Positions 1 to 5,252 of a stretch of 7,833 nucleotides of DNA are shown here, piece by piece (the stretch's first letter is position 1; each line of letters starts with the position of its first letter). The translations under genes and the position numbers were made by a program. Origin of the DNA: Pseudoflavonifractor sp964504285 (GTDB lineage Bacteria; Bacillota; Clostridia; Oscillospirales; Oscillospiraceae); contig CAZDDZ010000106.1 in the NCBI GenBank assembly GCA_964504285.1, positions 1 to 7,833 on the forward strand, written 5' to 3'. The notes beneath the pieces are model-generated. The model did not search any database. It saw only the letters and a program-made list of their open reading frames with translations, and was not told where the DNA came from.

Positions 1-63
1 CCCGCTCAAAATTCTCCGCCTTTTGACATTCAATCTTAAAATAGCAGTTTTTTGACAAGCTAC

Positions 64-92
64 GGCCACGGAACCGTTTCGGTTCCGTGGCC
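64..92. terminator. Perfect 13-bp hairpin downstream of the TetR-type gene
   Basis: Arms GGCCACGGAACCG (64-76) and CGGTTCCGTGGCC (80-92) pair perfectly around a TTT loop, ten bases past the stop codon of the regulator. On the plus strand the hairpin is followed by a T-rich stretch (93-110), so it best fits the terminator of a rightward gene lying left of the window. On the minus strand the sequence after it is not T-rich, so termination of the regulator mRNA here would be weaker. Confidence 0.6.
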
Positions 93-102
93 TATTTCAT
101 TT

Positions 103-699
103 TTATTTTTCTCTTTCCAGCACCCGCTGAAAAAAGTTATAATCCTGCTCCAACTTTGGCAATAATGGGTATGCCCCCTGGTGGAGCACCCAGTCCACCA
201 CCACCCCCCGAAAATGACGGAACAGAAAATCGGCTACCCATTCGGGCGCCATATCGGGTGCCAGCCCTCCCTTGGCCTGAATTTCAGACAGGCAGTCCAG
301 CATAGCCCGGTGGGTAAAGCGGGTAGGGTCCATCGAGGCAAAGGAAGGGGCAGACAAGCGGTGCTCGTAGTACCGGGCCACCAATTCGCTGCCCATATCC
401 TCCATAAATTGTGCATACCCGGATAAAATAAGCCACAGCCGTTCTAGGGGTGCTTTCTCCATGTGAGGAGCCAGCAGCGCCTCCATATGGGAGTCCAGCG
501 GAGAAAAACCGCGGGTCAGCAGGGCTTCCTTTGAGGGGAAGTGGTGGTAAAAGGCTCCGGTGGTAATACCGGCCCGCTGGCAAATTTCACGGATGGAAAC
601 CTTATCAAAGCTGCTCCCCCGCGCCAACTCCACAGTGGCCTTCAGTATGGCCTGCTCGGTCTGCCTGCTCTGTTCCTTTCGGCGCTCACTGTACTCCAA
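103..699 (-). CDS. TetR/AcrR-family transcriptional regulator
   Basis: A 198-residue, one-domain DNA-binding repressor of usual TetR length. The N-terminal helix-turn-helix is at about residues 34-54, with the family pattern VSIREICQRAGITTGAFYHHF followed by SKEALL. The C-terminal two thirds, which in this family bind a ligand and dimerise, show no recognisable ligand signature. The start is TTG (697-699), supported by GAGGAG at 710-715 on the minus strand, about 10 bases upstream; no in-frame ATG competes. The gene is divergent from a DegV-family gene. A consensus minus-strand promoter (782-810) and a palindrome (748-768) just downstream of its start point suggest autorepression and control of the neighbour. 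The inducer is unknown. A fatty acid or other lipid is a guess from the DegV neighbour only. Family assignment is firm; the target is inferred. Confidence 0.93.
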   Translation of the reverse strand: MEYSERRKEQSRQTEQAILKATVELARGSSFDKVSIREICQRAGITTGAFYHHFPSKEALLTRGFSPLDSHMEALLAPHMEKAPLERLWLILSGYAQFMEDMGSELVARYYEHRLSAPSFASMDPTRFTHRAMLDCLSEIQAKGGLAPDMAPEWVADFLFRHFRGVVVDWVLHQGAYPLLPKLEQDYNFFQRVLEREK

Positions 700-715
700 T
701 GGATATACACTCCTC

Positions 716-745
716 TTGACAGCCCCAATAGGCCAGTTGTATAAT
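716..745 (+). promoter_or_regulatory. Consensus sigma-A promoter for the DegV gene
   Basis: The -35 is TTGACA (716-721) and the -10 is TATAAT (740-745), both perfect, separated by 18 bases. Transcription should begin near 752, giving a leader of about 45-50 bases. The spacer is one base longer than the 17-base optimum. Confidence 0.85.
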
Positions 746-747
746 GG

Positions 748-768
748 TCACATAACACCGTTATGTGA
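748..768. promoter_or_regulatory. Palindromic operator, probable TetR-type binding site
   Basis: TCACATAAC (748-756) and GTTATGTGA (760-768) form a perfect inverted repeat around ACC. The 21-base size suits a TetR-type dimer. It begins three bases after the plus-strand -10 and covers that promoter's predicted start point. It also lies just downstream of the minus-strand promoter's start (about 775), so one bound dimer could block both. Assignment to the adjacent regulator is inferred from position and symmetry. Confidence 0.8.
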
Positions 769-781
769 TGCGTTTATCTTT

Positions 782-810
782 ATTATAGATTAGGATGATA
801 ACCTTGTCAA
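782..810 (-). promoter_or_regulatory. Consensus sigma-A promoter for the TetR-type gene
   Basis: Read on the minus strand, the -35 is TTGACA (810-805) and the -10 is TATAAT (787-782), with the ideal 17-base spacer. The predicted start point is near 775, leaving a leader of about 75 bases before the TTG start. The -35 lies inside the first codons of the DegV gene, so the two promoters face each other and their transcripts overlap at the 5' ends. Confidence 0.8.
792..797 (+). promoter_or_regulatory. Shine-Dalgarno-like AGGATG that favours a TTG start
   Basis: Nothing resembling a ribosome site precedes the ATG at 795. That ATG is itself part of AGGATG, a fair ribosome site placed six bases before TTG at 804. 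Starting there gives a protein beginning MSNPEKIALLTDS, closer to the usual short N-terminus of DegV proteins. Confidence 0.5.
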
Positions 811-1670
811 ATCCCGAAAAAATTGCCCTGTTAACCGATTCCTGTGCCGACCTGTCACCCGCCATGCGGAAGGGAAAGGCAATTTATACGGTTCCCCTTA
901 AGCTGGTGTGCGCAGACGGCGAGTTTTCCGACGGTGTGGACATCTGCGCCCAGGATGTATACCGCCGCCTGAAAAAGGGGGAGCTGCCCAAAACCTCCCT
1001 GCCCGCCCCGGACAGCGTGGTGCGGCTACTGGAGCAAATCTGGAAGGACGGCTACCGCAAGGTAATTGCCGTTCACCTGTCCTCCGGTCTTTCGGGCACC
1101 TATAACATGGTACGTCTCTTGGGAGAGAACTGCAAGGAGATGGACATGGCGGTGTTTGACTCCCTTAATGGTGCGCTGGGCATGGGTATGACCGTACTCC
1201 AGCTCTGGGAGGATATTCAGTCCGGCATGACATGGGAGGAGCTGACCACACGGCGGGCCCCTTCCCTCATTCAAAATACACACGCCTTCTTCTCGGTGGA
1301 TACACTGGAATATTTGGCCAAGGGCGGGCGCATTGGCAAGGTGACCGCCATGGCGGGCACCATGCTCTCCATTAAGCCCATTATTACCTTTGCAGAGGAT
1401 GGTCAGCTTCAGTCGGTAGCCAAGGTGCGGGGGAGCAAGCAGGTGCAGGGTAAACTGCTGGAAATGCTTCAAAGCAGCCTGGGCAGTCATAAAAAGTATA
1501 ATCTGGCAGTGGCCCACGGCGGCGCTGGCGATGAAATGAAAGAGTTATCCAAAAAGATGAGATCCGCCTTCCCCAAGAGTGTGCATCTCTGGGACGCTGA
1601 GATGGATGCCACCCTCAGCGTCTATATCGGCGACCGCGTACTGGGCGCCGCCATTCAGATACTGGACTAG
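795..1670 (+). CDS. DegV-family (fatty-acid-binding fold) protein
   Basis: A 291-residue cytoplasmic protein of usual DegV length. Family members bind a fatty acid; FakB-type members present it to the kinase FakA for entry into phospholipid synthesis. Visible family marks are the N-terminal ALLTDS (about 11-16), TSLPAP (67-72) where many relatives have TSQP, LSSGLSGTYN (95-104), and the segment YLAKGGRIGK followed by an I-K-P-I strand. The C-terminal glycine-rich motif, HTGPG in many relatives, appears here as YIGDRVLG, so the usual histidine is absent. It is listed from ATG 795; TTG 804 has the better ribosome site and may be the true start. No FakA-like kinase gene is in the window. The gene has its own promoter (716-745) and terminator (1682-1718), and the palindrome at 748-768 suggests repression by the divergent TetR-type regulator. 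The family is firm; the ligand is inferred. Confidence 0.93.
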   Translation: MITLSNPEKIALLTDSCADLSPAMRKGKAIYTVPLKLVCADGEFSDGVDICAQDVYRRLKKGELPKTSLPAPDSVVRLLEQIWKDGYRKVIAVHLSSGLSGTYNMVRLLGENCKEMDMAVFDSLNGALGMGMTVLQLWEDIQSGMTWEELTTRRAPSLIQNTHAFFSVDTLEYLAKGGRIGKVTAMAGTMLSIKPIITFAEDGQLQSVAKVRGSKQVQGKLLEMLQSSLGSHKKYNLAVAHGGAGDEMKELSKKMRSAFPKSVHLWDAEMDATLSVYIGDRVLGAAIQILD

Positions 1671-1681
1671 AACATAAAAGA

Positions 1682-1718
1682 GGTCACGCAATTCATTGAG
1701 AATTGCGTGACCTTTTTT
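1682..1718 (+). terminator. Intrinsic terminator after the DegV gene
   Basis: GGTCACGCAATTC (1682-1694) and GAATTGCGTGACC (1700-1712) form a perfect 13-bp stem with the loop ATTGA, followed by six T (1713-1718). It begins 11 bases after the DegV stop. The run AAAAGA before the stem gives a weaker T-rich tail on the minus strand, so it may also stop leftward transcripts from the glycosyltransferase gene. Confidence 0.93.
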
Positions 1719-1747
1719 AAAAGCAGTCTCGGCCTTGCGGAACACAC

Positions 1748-1825
1748 TAGAGCCGTTCTGAAAGGTTCATGCATCCGTTCTTTTGACAAAAATTCCCGAC
1801 ACAGCGACTTTTCAGAAACGCTCTA
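1748..1825. mobile_element. Short MITE-like inverted-repeat element, copy 1 (78 bp)
   Basis: The right end CTTTTCAGAAACGCTCTA (1808-1825) and the left end TAGAGCCGTTCTGAAAGG (1748-1765) are imperfect inverted repeats of the type seen at 5017-5246 and 6718-6882. The 27 bases at 1768-1794 are the exact reverse complement of 6836-6862, so this copy lies inverted relative to the one at 6718 and has lost most of its core. A TA at both ends is compatible with TA-target insertion. It has no coding capacity. Its terminal CTA supplies the stop codon of the glycosyltransferase gene. Confidence 0.8.
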
Positions 1826-2851
1826 ATTAAATTTATAAATCCGCCGTGCCATCCGATAGAGTCCCACCGAAAGTCTGCGACCTTGGTAGCCGGGAATATT
1901 GCCCACAGCCGAAAGGGCGCGGTACTTCATCTTATGGTGCAGTGCGGGGTCAACCGTGCGCAGATATTCCCACAGCTCAGTGCGCTTGCCCAGTGCCTCG
2001 GGAGAGCCGTCGATGATGAGAAATACGGAGGAAATGGTCATCATCATTGAGAGGTAATTGGTCATATACCGCCCCAACTTGTTGTGCTCCTGACGCACCT
2101 GACGCAGATTATGCGCTCCAATCATCAGCTTGGTGACCCGCACCTGCTGATCCACCCGGGTAACCATAACCTTCTCATTCACCGACTGGTCGGCACGGCC
2201 AATGAAATAGCGGTAGAGGTCTACATCCATGTAGTACATGGTCTTGACCATGGGCAGCGGCTGGTAGACAAAGATGTTATCCACATAGAATGTATGCTTG
2301 GGCAGCTCTAAATGACAGGCGCGCAGCATCTCCGTGCGGTAAATCACCGAATGCATAAGCAGATACTGGGAGGGACGGAAGCGGCTGATTTCGTTCCAGG
2401 TAAAAATTTTCCCCACCGGGAACACATTGGTGTACCGCATGACCTTCTGAGTGTTGTCCTCCACATGCTCATAGACATAGTTGGCAATGAGCATATCCAC
2501 GGGCTCCGGCATACCCGCAAACTCCCGCAGCTTGGCCATGACCTTCTGAAGGGCAACCTCATCCAGCCAGTCGTCCGAGTCCACAACCTTGTAATAAAGC
2601 CCGGTAGCATTGCGCAGGCCCTGGTTTACGCCCTCGCCGTGGCCGCCGTTTTCCTGGTGGATAGCCTTAATGATATTGGGGTATTTCTCGGCCCAGCGGT
2701 CACAGATGGCGGGGGTATCATCCTTGACCGAGCCGTCGTCCACCAGAATAATTTCAATATCGTCACCGCCGGTAAGCAGGGTTTCCACACAGTGGTCCAT
2801 ATAGGCCGCCGAGTTATAGCACGGCACAGCAAAGGTAATAATTTTTTGCAT
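1823..2851 (-). CDS. Family 2 glycosyltransferase (GT-A fold)
   Basis: A 342-residue cytoplasmic or membrane-associated enzyme that should transfer a sugar from a nucleotide-sugar donor to a growing glycan. The N-terminal GT-A domain (about 1-110) begins ITFAVPCYNSAAYMD and carries DDGS (38-41), the NGGHG loop (68-72) and the metal-binding DSDDW (91-95). The C-terminal part has no clear multi-pass membrane segments. The ATG at 2849-2851 follows AGGTGA at a spacing of four. UDP-galactopyranose mutase lies upstream on the same strand with a 190-base gap. This makes a galactofuranosyl donor attractive, but that is inference: family 2 enzymes use many donors. The stop codon TAG (1825-1823) falls in the terminal repeat of the element at 1748-1825, while the protein end RRIYKFN looks intact. 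Family is firm; donor and acceptor are unknown. Confidence 0.93.
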   Translation of the reverse strand: MQKIITFAVPCYNSAAYMDHCVETLLTGGDDIEIILVDDGSVKDDTPAICDRWAEKYPNIIKAIHQENGGHGEGVNQGLRNATGLYYKVVDSDDWLDEVALQKVMAKLREFAGMPEPVDMLIANYVYEHVEDNTQKVMRYTNVFPVGKIFTWNEISRFRPSQYLLMHSVIYRTEMLRACHLELPKHTFYVDNIFVYQPLPMVKTMYYMDVDLYRYFIGRADQSVNEKVMVTRVDQQVRVTKLMIGAHNLRQVRQEHNKLGRYMTNYLSMMMTISSVFLIIDGSPEALGKRTELWEYLRTVDPALHHKMKYRALSAVGNIPGYQGRRLSVGLYRMARRIYKFN

Positions 2852-2887
2852 ATAATCACCTGTTTCGTCAAAGTTGGCGCACGGTAT

Positions 2888-2907
2888 CGCAGTGTAGAAC
2901 CACTGCG
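2888..2907. repeat. Small hairpin upstream of the glycosyltransferase gene
   Basis: CGCAGTG (2888-2894) and CACTGCG (2901-2907) pair around TAGAAC. There is no T-run on either side, so it is not a standard terminator. It lies in the leader of the glycosyltransferase gene, beside the element at 2911-3057, and may be a regulatory or processing structure. Confidence 0.45.
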
Positions 2908-2910
2908 TAG

Positions 2911-3057
2911 GGAAGCTCTAATTAAATCCAGTCGTGTAGATTTTTTGTCCGAAAACCCAAAAGTCGCAGGAATGCTGACGGATTTCAAGGTTTTTTGGCA
3001 CAGTGCGGACGTAAAAGACACCGCCAAGACATGCGGCGGGATTTAAGCAGAGGTTCC
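2911..3057. mobile_element. MITE-like element, variant type (147 bp)
   Basis: The ends GGAAGCTCTAATTAAATCC (2911-2929) and, read on the minus strand from 3057, GGAACCTCTGCTTAAATCC match at 16 of 19 positions as inverted repeats. The interior is related to the element at 5017-5246: AATCCAGTCGTGTAGA, TTTTTTGTCCG, CTGACG, CAAGG and AAAAGAC occur in the same order in both. CGGATTTCAAGG (2979-2990) also occurs at 6803-6814. It separates glf from the glycosyltransferase gene, and its right end overlaps the last codons and stop of glf. No target duplication is evident and there is no transposase. Confidence 0.65.
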
Positions 3058-4215
3058 TTCGCCCAGCAGGGTATCGCTCAGTGCCAGGGCCCGGGCCACA
3101 ATCGCATCCATGTTGTAGTATTTATACTCCGCCAACCGTCCCAGCAGGTGGAAATGGGGCAGGGCATCGGTCAGGGCCCTATACTTGGCGTAGAGGGCGT
3201 TGTTTTGCTCGTTAATAATGGCATAGTAAGGAATTTCCCCCTGCTGACCGGTGTAGGCCCGGGAGTATTCCTTTACAATGGTGGTCTTATCGGGAATCTC
3301 CTGCCCGGAGAAATACTTGAACTCGGTAATGCGGGTAAAGTCCTCGCTGACCGTGTAGTTCACCGTGCCGTGGGTCTGATACCACTCTGTGGGCAGGGTC
3401 TCGAACTTAAAGTCCAGTGTACGGTACGGCAGCCGCCCGAAGGAGCAGCCGAACAGCTCGTCAACCGCGCCGGTGTAGATGATGGGCCCGGTAAAGGGTA
3501 CACCGTCCAGGCACACGCCGCTGGCGTCCAGGCGGAGACGGTCTGCGGCATCCACCCCCAGCTCCACAGTAATATTGGGGTGGTCCAGCATCTTTTCAAA
3601 AATGGGGGTATAGCCGTCTGCGGGAATGCCCTGATAGGCATCCTGGAAGTACCGATCGTCCCGGGAGAGGAATACGGGTACCCGCGCGGTGGTGTTGGGG
3701 TCAATTTCTTCGGGCTTCTGACCCCACTGCTTCATGGTGTAGTGCACGAAAACATTTTCGTACACATAGTCGGCCAGTGCCTTAATTTCAGGGTCGTCGT
3801 TGCGGCGCAGCTCTAAAATGGTCACCTTTTTCTCACACCCGTAGGTGTCCACCAGCTTCTGCTCCAGCCGCCCGGCCTTTTCCGGGCCGTAAGCCAGCTC
3901 CAGAGAGGTCAGGTTAAAGGGCACCGGCATCAGCTGTCCGTGAACGCTGGCCACCACCCGGTGCTGATAGTCCCGCCATTGAGTGTACTGGGAGAGATAG
4001 TCGTACACCCGCTTATCATTCGTGTGGAAGATATGGGGGCCGTACTGATGAATGAGCACCCCTGCATCATCCAGGCAGTCGTAAGCGTTGCCGCCCACAT
4101 GGTTGTGACGTTCCAGCACCAGCACGCGCTTACCGCCCCGTTGGGCCAACTCCCGGGCGGTCACCGCACCGGCAAAGCCCGCGCCGATGACCAGGCAGTC
4201 ATAGCCTTGGCTCAT
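3043..4215 (-). CDS. glf: UDP-galactopyranose mutase
   Basis: A 390-residue flavoenzyme that interconverts UDP-galactopyranose and UDP-galactofuranose, the donor for galactofuranose-containing surface glycans. The N-terminal FAD-binding fold shows GAGFAG (11-16), E35 ending the second strand and VGGNAYD (40-46). Then come YGPHIFHT, the FVHYTMKQWG region and ARVPVFLSRDDRYF, all typical of bacterial mutases, and a C-terminal LGRLAEYKYYNMD segment. Length is usual. The ATG at 4213-4215 follows AAGGTG about seven bases upstream. Upstream is ppa (110-base gap); downstream is a family 2 glycosyltransferase. No convincing promoter was found in the 110-base gap, so read-through from ppa is possible. 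The last residues GTSA and the TAA stop lie within the terminal repeat of the element at 2911-3057, suggesting that insertion altered the C-terminus. Function is firm. Confidence 0.96.
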   Translation of the reverse strand: MSQGYDCLVIGAGFAGAVTARELAQRGGKRVLVLERHNHVGGNAYDCLDDAGVLIHQYGPHIFHTNDKRVYDYLSQYTQWRDYQHRVVASVHGQLMPVPFNLTSLELAYGPEKAGRLEQKLVDTYGCEKKVTILELRRNDDPEIKALADYVYENVFVHYTMKQWGQKPEEIDPNTTARVPVFLSRDDRYFQDAYQGIPADGYTPIFEKMLDHPNITVELGVDAADRLRLDASGVCLDGVPFTGPIIYTGAVDELFGCSFGRLPYRTLDFKFETLPTEWYQTHGTVNYTVSEDFTRITEFKYFSGQEIPDKTTIVKEYSRAYTGQQGEIPYYAIINEQNNALYAKYRALTDALPHFHLLGRLAEYKYYNMDAIVARALALSDTLLGEGTSA

Positions 4216-4325
4216 GTATGCACACCTTCTTTTCTTTTCTATAAATCCAGTTTACCAAAATTTCTTTGAGAAGGAAACAGAAATCACATTAAGTTTCTCT
4301 TAATTCCGCAGCACATTTCTAAAGA

Positions 4326-4916
4326 TTAGCGGTAGGAGCCTCCAAATCGGTCAAAGCGCCCGTTCTGCGGCTCCTTGGCACCCAAGAATACGTCGCTGTA
4401 ATGCTCAATGGCGCCGCGGATAACCTCCTTGGCCGCCGCCGCGCCATTTACGTCTCCGGCCACCGTCTCCTTGCCCTCCAGGGCTTTGTAAATAGAAAAA
4501 AAGTGAGCCATCTCATCAAAAATGTGGGCAGGCAGATCGGAGATGTCATGATAGACGTTATAAGCCGGGTCAGAAAAGGGAATGGCGATAATCTTCTCGT
4601 CGTGCTTGCCGTCGTCGAGCATGTTGATGTAGCCGATGGGGTAGCACCGCACCAGGGTCAGCGGATCCATGGCCTCGGAGCAGAGCACCAGCACGTCCAA
4701 GGGGTCACCGTCGTCGCCGTAGGTGCGGGGGATAAAGCCGTAGTTAGAGGGGTAGTGGGTGGAGGTGTGAAGCACTCGATCTAAAATAATCAGGCCGGTC
4801 TCCTTATCCAGCTCGTACTTTTTTTTGCTTCCCTGGGAAATTTCAATTACAGCCACAAAATCCTCGGGCTGAATCCGCTTTGGGCTAATATCATGCCAAA
4901 TGTTTGACATTTCCAT
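4326..4916 (-). CDS. ppa: Family I soluble inorganic pyrophosphatase
   Basis: A 196-residue cytoplasmic enzyme that hydrolyses pyrophosphate to two phosphates, pulling nucleotide-sugar, nucleic-acid and protein synthesis forward. By comparison with the well-known E. coli enzyme the active site appears complete: E25, K33 in KKYELD, R47, Y59 in NYGFIP, the metal-binding DGDPLD (69-74, with D69, D71 and D74), D102/D103 and D107 with K109, and Y144-K145. The longest ATG start is listed. The second ATG (4910-4908, protein MSNIWHD...) stands nine bases from the ribosome site AAAGGAG, whereas the first stands only three, so the second is the likelier start. A good promoter lies at 4960-4988. Downstream is glf on the same strand; possible cotranscription would link pyrophosphate removal to sugar-nucleotide use, but this is not shown. 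Only a weak A/T-rich 6-bp hairpin (4288-4304) follows. Confidence 0.96.
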   Translation of the reverse strand: MEMSNIWHDISPKRIQPEDFVAVIEISQGSKKKYELDKETGLIILDRVLHTSTHYPSNYGFIPRTYGDDGDPLDVLVLCSEAMDPLTLVRCYPIGYINMLDDGKHDEKIIAIPFSDPAYNVYHDISDLPAHIFDEMAHFFSIYKALEGKETVAGDVNGAAAAKEVIRGAIEHYSDVFLGAKEPQNGRFDRFGGSYR

Positions 4917-4959
4917 GTGCTCCTTTGTTTTATTGATATTAGGCAGTCATATTGTGGTT

Positions 4960-4988
4960 ATTATACCTCAAAAAAGATATGATTACAA
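4960..4988 (-). promoter_or_regulatory. Sigma-A promoter for ppa
   Basis: On the minus strand the -35 is TTGTAA (4988-4983), the spacer is 17 bases and the -10 is a perfect TATAAT (4965-4960). It gives a leader of about 40 bases. This promoter and the element at 5017-5246 fill most of the 336-base stretch between ppa and the ABC ATPase gene; 4989-5016 shows nothing recognisable. Confidence 0.75.
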
Positions 4989-5016
4989 TCTTCGTGCCGT
5001 AAACTTCCCGCATTTC

Positions 5017-5246
5017 TAGAGCGTATCTGAAAAGTATCAAAATTAAAAAGCTGACCCGGTAAGAGGTCAGCCTGATAATTTTAAGGAAGCTCTGATTTAA
5101 TCCAGTCGTGTAGATTAGCGCGTGTATTTTTTGTCCGGCAAGCCAATTTTTTGCAGCCATACTGACGTATGGCAAGGAAAATTGGCGCTGCCCTGACGAA
5201 AAAAGACAAGTTTATGGGCGTTTTGATACTTTTCAGAAACGCTCTA
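5017..5246. mobile_element. MITE-like inverted-repeat element, longest copy (230 bp)
   Basis: The left end TAGAGCGTATCTGAAAAG (5017-5034) and the right end CTTTTCAGAAACGCTCTA (5229-5246) are inverted repeats with one mismatch. The right 68 bases match the reverse complement of the left part of the element at 6718 with about six differences. The middle, from GGAAGCTCTGATTTAATCC (5085-5103), follows the element at 2911, so this copy is a mosaic. It is rich in hairpins: GCCAATTTT/AAAATTGGC (5142-5150/5178-5186) encloses GCCATAC/GTATGGC (5156-5162/5167-5173). A terminator-like hairpin sits at 5050-5071. The right end is six bases from the ATPase stop codon. Reading frames inside are short and not credible. 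Confidence 0.8.
5045..5071 (-). terminator. Probable terminator of the ABC operon, inside the element
   Basis: GCTGACC (5050-5056) and GGTCAGC (5065-5071) form a 7-bp stem. On the minus strand it is followed by TTTTTAATTTT. This is a good intrinsic terminator for leftward transcripts from the ABC operon, and it lies within the repeat element. The plus-strand tail (CTGATAATTTT) is poorer. Confidence 0.75.
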
Positions 5247-5252
5247 ATGGAC

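Noticed and set aside
1..63. A promoter around TTGACA at 23-28
   Set aside because: The nearest -10-like sequence, TAAAAT (37-42), is only eight bases away, and no box occurs at the proper spacing.
2312..3046. Long plus-strand reading frame (244 codons) opposite the glycosyltransferase
   Set aside because: It is antisense to a gene with clear catalytic motifs, runs on into the repeat element, and its translation has no recognisable domain.
2995..3816. Long plus-strand reading frame (273 codons) opposite glf
   Set aside because: It is the shadow of glf, whose motifs are unmistakable on the minus strand; the antisense translation resembles nothing.
4288..4304. Hairpin ATTAAG/CTTAAT between ppa and glf as a terminator
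   Set aside because: The stem is only six A/T-rich pairs and lacks a clean T-run, so it is too weak to call.
4216..4325. A promoter for glf in the ppa-glf gap
   Set aside because: TATAGA- and TAAACT-like boxes exist on the minus strand, but no acceptable -35 stands 16-18 bases upstream of either.
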